Of a stretch of 64,000 nt of DNA, positions 56,435 to 64,000 are shown in pieces (within the stretch, counting starts at the first letter, position 1; each line of letters starts with the position of its first letter). The notes under the pieces are model-generated. The model saw only the letters and a list, made by a program, of their open reading frames with translations, was not told where the DNA came from and searched no databases. This DNA comes from Forficula auricularia (lineage: Eukaryota; Arthropoda; Insecta; Dermaptera; Forficulidae), in NCBI GenBank assembly GCA_024734495.1, contig JALMQS010000028.1, forward strand, positions 124,001 to 188,000. Reading direction: 5' to 3'. Made by a program: the position numbers and the translations under genes.

Positions 56435-56690
56435 AATTGAATGTAATGGAAAGCAGCCCAGGGTTAGTGAGGAAAGAAAAAATTAACACATATCAAATAA
56501 GGTGTAATTTATTCGAATCCTTCCTCCTTTCCTTTCAAATCGACGTTTCGGAGGATTCTTATTATTTATATTATTAATTTTTTCTTTCCTCACTACCCCT
56601 GGGCTGCCTTCCATTACATTCAATTAAAAGTTCTACCATTCCGTCTCTCTCCAGAGAAAATTTCGTTGCAAAAAAAATTTTATAATAATT
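56435..56690. repeat. Snapback repeat, third copy, with CGACGTTTCGG
   Basis: GAATGTAATGGAAAGCAGCC on the left is mirrored by GGGCTGCCTTCCATTACATT on the right. The middle has TCGACGTTTCGGAGGATTC, the 3' half of the hammerhead-like motif on the minus strand. It links the snapback family to the GAAACGTC foldbacks. Confidence 0.7.
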
Positions 56691-57030
56691 TTATAAGGTT
56701 TTGTTTATTTTTATTGTTAGTTTTATGACTAGTGATTTTTGTGTACCTCAAATTTTTATAGTAACAAAAACTGGTCCATGAGTTACAACCGATTATGAAT
56801 CACAGCGGTAGACTTTTTCACGGGCCTCAAGAATAATAATAAAAAATTAAAAAGAATCTAGAATATGTTTTTATTTTTTGCAATAAATAAATAAATAAAA
56901 TAATTAATTAATAAAATATTCAAATTTTTAACTAAGTCTAATATTTAGTCTGACCACAAGGTCGCTCGCAGATCGTAACGATAAATATATCTATATTGGA
57001 TATGATCATTTGAATTAATAAATATAAATT
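56691..57030. repeat. Copy of the 35505-35960 repeat, rearranged
   Basis: TTTTTATTGTTAGTTTTATG and ACCACAAGGTCGCTCGCAG are the landmarks. Confidence 0.5.
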
Positions 57031-57077
57031 CTATTACCGTGATTTGGTGCTTACTATTTATTATTTAAGTTTGTAAG

Positions 57078-57266
57078 ATGTTAGAAAGAAATAAGCTGTG
57101 CACCAGTACAACTTATGAAATTTTATTGGCATCTGAGATCTTCTTCAATAGTGGATCTGACCAATATGCCAGCACTTCATTGGTGAAATGTATTTTAGAA
57201 TATTTGGAATTACTATTAAAATTTCATAATTTATACTGATACACAGCTTATTTCTTTCTAACACCT
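57078..57266. repeat. Inverted repeat with degenerate hammerhead-like centre
   Basis: Arms GTTAGAAAGAAATAAGCTGT / ACAGCTTATTTCTTTCTAAC. In the loop, the minus strand reads ATTGAAGAAGATCTCAGATG, then CCAATAAAATTTC, loosely like the CTGAAGA...GAAAC motif but without a good GAAAC. Confidence 0.65.
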
Positions 57267-57269
57267 TTC

Positions 57270-58189
57270 AACCAAAATAATAATATATAATAGGTGAAAT
57301 ATGAATTATACTGGAAGAGAAGTGAATTATTTATACTTTTGCACTAAATGTCTACGTAAAACAGCCTCGCGAAAATTCTCATTTTTCATAATCTGAATCT
57401 ATGAATAAATAATGAAAACAAATGTTCTGGTTTCGATTGGCCTTAATTACATGCTCACGCCCCCTGGGTGATTGATTCACCAGTGATATTTCTGCCTTCC
57501 AAAGTCATTAAGATTGTGACTAAAACATCATAATAAATCTAATAGCTCTTGAGGGAAAATGCTAATAGCACAATTTATTCAATATTAATACTTTCGTTTT
57601 GGCTATTGCGAACAAGAGTTGTTGTTGGGTGGTCCACACTGCACACGTGCTGGCAAAATGGAACCCTAAAATAGCAAAAGGGAAATCCCCCTCAGGGGCA
57701 AGGGCAAGGGTGTACCGTCACCCCCTAAACCCACTGGAAAGCCCTTCATCTACCCCCACCACTTTCGAGCCCTAGGCGACCCCCCTTCCATCAAAGAACA
57801 ACCACAACCCCCACAAACATTGTAATTCTAATTGAAAGTGAATTAATTAAAATCGTTTTTGACACACACATACACAGAGACATAGAGAGAGAGTTCTTCG
57901 ATTAACTTAGGAATATATCTAGATGAATTCTAATTAAAGTTGATGAAAATTGAATTAATATTCCACAAAAGCTAGAGGAAGAATTCAGTTTAGTCTCTGT
58001 CTGCATTTCCTTACCATCTACTCGTAACTAGAGCAGGTCCTTACATCATAAATTTAAAATTTAAAATTTAATTAATTTCGTAAGAAATTGTATTATTATT
58101 TTGAAACACAAATTTGAAAAGATATATTAATAGACAATACAAAATAACTTTTTTCTATATTTATTTGTTATTGAAAGTACTAGTACATG
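57270..58189. other. No gene; C-rich patch
   Basis: The segment 57600-57830 is GC-richer and C-rich with no convincing frame. A CA/GA simple repeat lies near 57865-57895. Confidence 0.4.
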
Positions 58190-58374
58190 TCAGCTTTTTA
58201 TGATTGTAGGTAAGTTACAAAAACCAACCTTATCAACTTAAAGTAATATAATAATGATAAGAATGATAATTACTGATGTTAACAACGATTTATGTTGCCC
58301 AGGGCCATTGACCCACAAAATTTAGACCGAAACGTCTTATTCTGGAAGTTTTATATTGAATGCGGTGAACATGG
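58190..58374 (+). repeat. Relative of the 18.0-kb hammerhead-bearing repeat
   Basis: Keeps TTTAGACCGAAACGTCTTAT and the flanks of the 18000-18240 copy. CTGAAGA has become CATTGA, so any ribozyme activity is lost. Confidence 0.5.
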
Positions 58375-58625
58375 GCATAGTTAGGGAGGGGCAAGGGGAG
58401 CAGTGCCCTTCTTACAAAACTCATTGCCCCCCTAGAAAAATAGACCGTATTGATGAACTATACATTTTATGTATTTCTCATTAAATTATTTCATTATTTC
58501 CAAAATTTGTCAATTCTATTAAAAAGTTAGTTATTCTCTAATTGGATTATCGAAAACGAAACCTTGTGGTGGCTAATCAGCTGGTCGGCTCCCCCACATA
58601 GGAAAACTTCCTAACTATGCCAATG
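58375..58625. mobile_element. Candidate MITE with GGCATAGTTAGGAAG-type ends
   Basis: GGGCATAGTTAGGGAGGGG on the left is mirrored by CTTCCTAACTATGCC on the right. Inner blocks (CTCATTAAATTATTT, CCAAAATTTGTCAATTCTA) recur at 13588-13645, so the family has at least two copies. Confidence 0.6.
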
Positions 58626-58753
58626 CCGATGAATCCCACTTTGGGTGATAGATCCATCGATCCAATGCACCTTCATCACAGCAATGATTTCCAACAACAT
58701 TCATACAACTGAAAAGTTCATTGTTGATATTAGTAGACTTAAAATATCTAAAG

Positions 58754-58972
58754 CAGGGGTCCCCAAATTAAGGCACAGGGACCAAATCAGGCCTTTGAAA
58801 CTTTTCCATCTGAATCGTGGCTACTACAGAATTAATTCACAAATACTCACTATATTAATGCCATTTAATAGGGTATTATTAATATAATTCCGTATAATAT
58901 TTTATATACGGCCCGCTCATAGTTTTCAATGTTCACATGTGGCCCTATCTCTAAAAGGTTTGGGGACCCCCG
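58754..58972. mobile_element. hAT MITE (219 bp)
   Basis: The left end CAGGGGTCCCCAAA is mirrored by TTTGGGGACCCCCG, with flanks ATCTAAAG and GTCTAAGG (6/8 target duplication). The middle contains CGGCCCGCTC and ATGTGGCCCT, as in vertebrate and insect hAT MITEs. Non-coding; a short plus-strand frame across it is spurious. Confidence 0.8.
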
Positions 58973-58988
58973 GTCTAAGGAAATCAAA

Positions 58989-59172
58989 AGAGGTTGTCAA
59001 CTAATACATACAAGCTGTCATAGATATTCTATTTTACATGTTTGAAGGGCTAAATCCCCCTTTTCACTATTTTTGACACTAGGGTTCAACTGCCGGGATA
59101 GGGAACACAACCCTTCTGACATGTATTAAAGAATATCCATGACAGCATGGATTTAGTAGATGGCAACACCGC
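58989..59172. mobile_element. Candidate MITE with ~55-bp inverted ends
   Basis: The left end GGTTGTCAACTAATACAT, then AAGCTGTCATAGATATTCTA, matches the complement of the right end (AGAATATCCATGACAGCATG, TAGTAGATGGCAACACC) with several mismatches. It sits directly beside the hAT MITE. Confidence 0.65.
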
Positions 59173-59174
59173 GA

Positions 59175-61479
59175 GATTTATTTCTTAAAATTACTTCAAG
59201 TTTTTTATACACAATGAACTATTTTTATGATAAGGATATAAGAAAATGGAACACATCATATCATCCATGATTGACTCTTGAATTCTAAAAGGAAGATGGG
59301 AAATATTGGGTCGGAGTTAGAAGTGTCCTTGAGGATAGCCAGATATTGAAAGATTGAAGGGCTCGGAAAAAATAAAGCAAGGAATGAGGTCAAGATTTCA
59401 TTGAAATAAATAAATTGGTGAACCTGTTTGTTTGAAATCAATTCAATTTGAAAGATGTTATATGTTTGAAAATTGCATTTAGCTAGACTTAGCCCAGTCG
59501 TGCACTGGAAGCGATAACGCGCTTGAAGATGAAGCGAGACAATTAGCTAATGAAGTAGAGTAGTATTAGTAGTAGTATTTAGTAAATATAGTATTGGCTC
59601 ATTGTAGCGCGTTGTCGCTTCCAGCGGACGACCGGCCTTAGGCTTTGAAGGGGATGAACGCCAAGAAACACTCTGCGCCACTGGTACAGCAAACAACCCT
59701 GCCAATTCCAGTTGGGTTACTTCCATCTGGAACTGATTGATTGGCCTGGAGGAATTTTCACCCTCAAACTTTACGGCAATCATTTCAATGACTATTCTCT
59801 TAAGGGTATTTAACAATACGATACTCCTGGGGTGATCGTGACCATTTGGTCAGTAATTTACTATATCCATCATGAGTTGTTTTAACTGCATACTTACTGT
59901 AAAGGCAAATATTGAAGTAGCTTATCGATTGATTGATTATCCCCAAGAAAAAAGATTAACTCTCTTAAATTTATAATTATAGTCTTTTTTAAATTTTAAG
60001 TTAAAAAAATTTTAATTCATAATTTACTTAATTTAAAAAACTTTAAATTAAATTCAAATAAAATCTACACGGAATCCCTCGAAAGTATGAATAACTCGGC
60101 CAAGTGCGTGCGAGTCGGATGGTGCTTTAATCTTCAAAAATACTTGAGATCTAAAATTCGTTCTTATTTGTGATTAATAAAGAGATAATGAGTTAATTTA
60201 ACAAATTTTTTTAAATTTTAAATTTAATTTAATTTTTATTTTGTATTTATTATTTTTTTATATCCAAACGCCTCACACCCGATCGCGAACCCCGGCTGAT
60301 CCTTTTGTCTATAATATAAAAAAATTCTTCGTTCCTTAATTTTAATTATTTTTTTATTTTTTTTATTTTATTTTAATTTAGTTTAATTTTAATTTTAATT
60401 TCAGTCAAATCGTCACGCTGAGAGGTGACAATAATAATAATCTAAGATTAGACACTTCAGAGCTCACTCACTCTAACATTTTAAAGTGAATTAAATTTAA
60501 AAAATTAGTCTAATTCTGCTTAAAGAGATCTTTACTATATGTTAAAAAAAAATTTATTTTTGACTTGTTAAAAAATTCTCAAAATAGTGATTCTATTAAA
60601 ATAATTTAAATTTGAATTTCTTAAAAATGAATACATATAAGTTGGGAATTTTAAGTTTGTTCTTTATTTAATTTACAACTTTCAATGCTCTGACCGAGGG
60701 ACATACAGATTTATACTAACAGTACCTAGATGGGTGACGTTTTACATTTAATCCGAACCTAAAAAGTCATGGTTGAACATTGCGTATTTATTAACACCGT
60801 GGAATAGAAAAGTATACCTACATTATAGACTAATCACTTTAGGTCTAACTAGAAGGATTTAGGCAGAAAAAGTAGACGCTGATGACGTCACAGCTAGTTT
60901 TTTGTCGCGTTTTATATTATTTTTTAAATGCAAATGAACTTTCTAAATGATTTGATGATGTGAAATAACCCACTAGGATGTAGAAAATTTTTCATTCAGA
61001 AAAAGAAACACTGAATCAAATTTTGCTGGTATTTTTCTAACAAATATGTTTGACTTCCAAAGCCTCACCAAAGGAATAAGTTTTTATTAAATAATTTAAC
61101 TAGGCAGAAACGATAGCCAATAATACTTATTACAATTTTATTTCTTGGTATTGGCTTTGCTAATTTATTCCATTAGAGTGCTTTAGAAGGGATGTGACCC
61201 TGATTTACTTCTATTCAGTTTCTAACCCTAATCCCTCTTCAGGTGAATCCAGAGGGGTCTCCTTCCTTATTTATTGCTTCTCCACCTGTTCTTATTTCCT
61301 GTTAGAGGAAATTGTATTATTTGAGCATACATAGCCTACTCCTTTTGAATGAAACATCTTGAGGGAGATTGTTTCGAAGTGTTTTTTTTTTTACTCTAAT
61401 CACGCATGGAGATAAAAAAACAATCTGACAGAATTTTCTATTTGAAACAATCGCAATAAAACCGTGAAAAGAATTACAC
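59175..61479. other. No recognised gene; fragments of repeats
   Basis: A 28-bp inverted pair (ACTGGAAGCGATAACGCGCT at 59503 / GCGCGTTGTCGCTTCCAGCG at 59609) borders a GC-richer stretch. AACTCGGCCAAGTGCG near 60092 begins a repeat I associate with insect genomes. Very AT-rich elsewhere. A minus-strand 89-codon frame at 59547-59816 is less AT-biased than its surroundings but I do not recognise it. Confidence 0.4.
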
Positions 61480-61860
61480 AATATTTCCAGAGATAATAAA
61501 ATGAAAAGTTTTTGTTTTGCCGAGAGTAGCAGAGTTGTTGATTCACAAAGAGAAACAAAGAGGTCGTCCTCTGATTGATGCAAATAAACATACACCCATA
61601 TATATCTGTATATATAGTTCTAAGCTGACCACCAGTGAAGAAGGAAAACCAAATTTTCAATTTCCATACGATATTGACTCCATGAAAAACATTTATAATT
61701 AAAAAAAAGACTGATGATGAAGACCAAGTCTTCGAAACTATAGTCTCAAACAAATAAATAATATATATATACAGATATATCATCTCTATATATATGTGTG
61801 TATGTTTATTTGCATCAAGCAGAGGACAAACTCTTTGTTTCTCTTTGATAATAAAATGAA
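61480..61860 (+). mobile_element. Hammerhead-bearing AAACAAAGAGG element
   Basis: Left: AGCAGAGTTGTTGATTCACA, AGAGAAACAAAGAGGTCGTC. Right: the same family block inverted (TTGCATCAAGCAGAGGACAA, ACTCTTTGTTTCTCTTTG). Between them: CTGATGA (61711-61717), stem GAAGAC/GTCTTC, GAAAC (61734-61738). The stem differs from the 11.3-kb copy (GAAGGC/GCCTTC) by a paired G-C to A-T change. No protein. Confidence 0.75.
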
Positions 61861-62284
61861 ACATTATTTATCAATAATTGTGTCCCTTAAATTTGTGATT
61901 TCTTGATAATTTGCGATTGATTCAATACTTTCTCTATTTATTTACTAAAGAACAAAGCTGGGTCACCACGATCAAATTAATGATCACAAATAGAGCATTG
62001 CGAGCTCACGAGTGGATCTTTTTTTCTTTTCTTTTATTGGACTCGGGAACATAGATGATACGAGTGGATCTAATTGTGTTTAAATTTCAGCATATTATTA
62101 TAACTGATTTGAGGTAGCAATCAACAATTTTTATAGTAAGTGAAACAGGACACAATGTCGATACAATGTCGAGAGCATTATACTTCGAAAACTAAATAGA
62201 ATACAAACTTCAAATTTAGAAGTTATTTATATTAATTTTTTCTTAATTTAAAAATTCTATTATAATTTTAATTGAAAAGATTTT

Positions 62285-62590
62285 GATTTGCCGAAAGTAG
62301 CAGTGTTGTTGATTCATAAAGGAAAATCAATGAGGTTGTCCTCTTCTTGGTACGAAGAATTGTTCTTTATGTATTATGTGGCTTGCTTGCTATAACAACA
62401 AAGCGAATTTATCTACATATATCCAATCAGCCAAGTGAATATATGAGAAATAATAGATAAAATATTTCTAATTAAAAGACTTCGAAACTATAGTCCCTAA
62501 GAAATAAATTATATATTGTATATTTACATTCGTTATATGTATATGTTTATTTACATCAAGCAGAGGACAACCTCATTGATTCTCTTTATA
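62285..62590 (+). mobile_element. AAACAAAGAGG element, degraded
   Basis: Same layout as 61480-61860 (AGCAGTGTTGTTGATTCATA at the left, TTTACATCAAGCAGAGGACA at the right). Only GACTTCGAAACTATAGTCC of the ribozyme-like motif remains; the CTGATGA half is gone. Confidence 0.7.
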
Positions 62591-63240
62591 TAATTTAAAT
62601 TTTAAAATATGTAAAATATATTCATTCATTTTAAACATAAGACACTAATTTCATTATTTTTCAAATTTAACATTAGATTTTTAAAAATATATTTTGGGAC
62701 CTTCGCCCCAACTGGATGCTACTTTGTGTGAGTGAGGTTAGTAGTCAGAAATTAATTCTAGCAAGCTATGACTTATTGTCTATTGCATTCTTAGTCATTT
62801 CCAATTTTATACCATATATTGAGAGTTCTTACAAATGGATTAGTCCAAAGATTCTCTTTTTTATAATAATAGTTCCTCAGCGAGAACAATTTTTATTCGA
62901 CCAAAACTCTTCTAGACTTGTCTTTGTCTTTGACATGGCTGAACTAGAAGATAGACTAAGTAGGGACTTCAAGCCTTCTATCGGCACTCTTTTCGGAAAA
63001 ATCGTTCATTTTAATTGCCCCTTGAAACTATGCAATCATTTTATTTCATTTTGAGAACCAATATACTTTTCAAAAATAAAAAATCTTTTTTATAGAAATA
63101 TTTGAAATAACGGATAATAATTTGAAAATTTAAAGATCATTCTGAAATTTTGAAATTGACATATATGTATTTATGAAAATACTCTAAATGTTTGAAATTT
63201 TAGGGATGCGCCGCATCCAACACCCATGGCCCGCACGCTA
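62591..63240. other. No recognised gene
   Basis: A 112-codon plus-strand frame at 62716-63054 has no motif I recognise and base use like the surrounding DNA; I treat it as chance. A short GC patch (ATGCGCCGCATCC) lies near 63206. Confidence 0.4.
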
Positions 63241-63300
63241 CTGTTTTATACTATATATATTTGTCTAGATTAATTTGAAACAACGCTTAGAGAAATTTCT
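63241..63300 (-). repeat. Inverted copy of the 39545-39605 repeat
   Basis: Contains TACTATATATATTTGTCTAG, then ATTAATTTGAAACAACGCTT. Confidence 0.6.
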
Positions 63301-63310
63301 CTAATAAAAT

Positions 63311-63385
63311 TACCGTCTTGCCTAGAATCAAACCGACGAACTCTTGAACTAAGGGCACTAGCTCTAGCCATTACGCCATTGAAAC
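63311..63385 (-). repeat. tRNA-like sequence, SINE head or tRNA pseudogene
   Basis: The minus strand reads AATGGCGTAATGGCTAGAGC (A-box/D-arm like), then CGGTTTGATTCTAGGC (B-box like). The acceptor ends do not pair and no SINE body is recognised after it. Confidence 0.5.
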
Positions 63386-63396
63386 ATTAATAATTA

Positions 63397-63722
63397 TGCA
63401 ATTGGATGTTGATGAAAGCAGTCCACGGTGGTTGTAAAAAAATAAGACTATAGAGGTTTTATTATTTTACATTTATTTGTTAAACCGACGTTTCGGAGAT
63501 TTATTCTCTCCTTCTTCAGGGTAACAAAAAGTCAATGAAAGTAGTTCAAAACATAATTACTTTCTGTCTCCTTTGACAATGCCAAAAAAACATTACAAAA
63601 AATTTTTGTACAAAAAATCTCCGAAACGTCGGTTTAACAAATAAATGTAAAATAATAAAACCTCTATAGTCTTATTTTTTTACAACCACCGTGGACTGCT
63701 TTCATCAACATCCAATTGCATA
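63397..63722. mobile_element. Foldback with hammerhead-like core
   Basis: The left arm (63397-63505) and right arm (63623-63722) are near-perfect complements (CAGTCCACGGTGGTTGTAAA / TTTACAACCACCGTGGACTG). Minus strand at 63490-63519: CTGAAGA, GGAGA/TCTCC stem with a 7-base loop, GAAACGTC. The right arm keeps only the GAAACGTC half. It ends near a CCAGTCCGTCTCCTAAAGAA block that the snapback family also carries. Confidence 0.8.
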
Positions 63723-64000
63723 TTTATACCAGTCCGTCTCCTAAAGAAAAACTCTATCAATTAATAATTATATTTTGATTTCTGTTACTAAAACTATATA
63801 TTTTTGATTTAGACTGTGTCGAGATAATATTGTATTCATTTGAACTCGAATGGAAATGAAAAAACACTAATAGATTTTAAATTAAGAAACATTAAATATA
63901 TATTAATTAACGAGGCAAATTTGAAATATAGGTAATTGTCAGCTCGGATTTTAAACTCCAATCGATTTTCATTAACCAGGCAAATTTGAAATATAATTCT

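Noticed and set aside
57078..57266. Another hammerhead core
   Set aside because: GAAGAAGATCTC is present, but CTGA is degraded and there is no GAAAC at the right place, so it is listed only as an inverted repeat.
61317..61864. 92- and 154-codon minus-strand frames
   Set aside because: They cross the (TA)n and inverted blocks of a non-coding repeat; the related copies at 21780 and 62285 do not preserve them.
62716..63054. 112-codon plus-strand frame
   Set aside because: No recognised motif, AT-rich codon use like its surroundings, no promoter or splice support visible.

Overview
The window is repeat-dominated eukaryotic DNA. It is strongly AT-rich, with long homopolymer and dinucleotide runs, and I found no open reading frame that reads as a host gene. 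The transposon types fit an arthropod, most likely an insect: 3' ends of four kinds of non-LTR retrotransposon, a tRNA-derived SINE, hAT elements with 8-bp target duplications, and the ACCGACTTC-type repeat common in insect genomes. I cannot name the species. No prokaryotic organisation, CRISPR array, rRNA gene or convincing functional tRNA gene is visible. Every recognisable coding sequence is a transposon fragment, and most are 5'-truncated, frameshifted or split.

Layout. 0-5 kb: degenerate C-rich repeats, a microsatellite and a decayed hAT transposase tail. 5-11 kb: a foldback element with a hammerhead-like core, a SINE, and a 5'-truncated LINE with a perfect 30-bp target duplication that was split by a later 1.66-kb insertion carrying a ~120-bp tandem array. 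11-24 kb: more foldbacks, a GC-rich cloverleaf-like element, hAT MITEs, a second SINE and a 20-bp minisatellite. 24-31 kb: a Jockey-like LINE end, two large foldbacks, and a 3.7-kb hAT-bounded composite holding a ~2.5-kb palindrome. 32-43 kb: ACCGACTTC palindromes, a second copy of the 7.5-kb LINE, an R2-like restriction-like endonuclease fragment and the second GC-rich element. 44-50 kb: a 1.74-kb inverted-repeat element, and a 1.25-kb TA-flanked foldback inserted in a tandem array. 50-56 kb: a three-deep nest (hAT, ACCGACTTC element, TTAA-flanked MITE) and the LINE whose 3' UTR forms the SINE tail. 57-64 kb: small MITEs, and hammerhead-bearing repeats to the end.

The most notable theme is a recurrent RNA-like motif, CTGANGA - hairpin - GAAA, at about a dozen places on both strands. 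It usually lies in or beside palindromic arms, and its hairpin shows compensatory changes between copies. That is the signature of a hammerhead ribozyme core, known from Penelope-like retroelements and from some animal satellites, but no Penelope-type reverse transcriptase is visible here. A second theme is the LINE/SINE pair that shares one 3' end, which suggests the SINE borrows that LINE's machinery.
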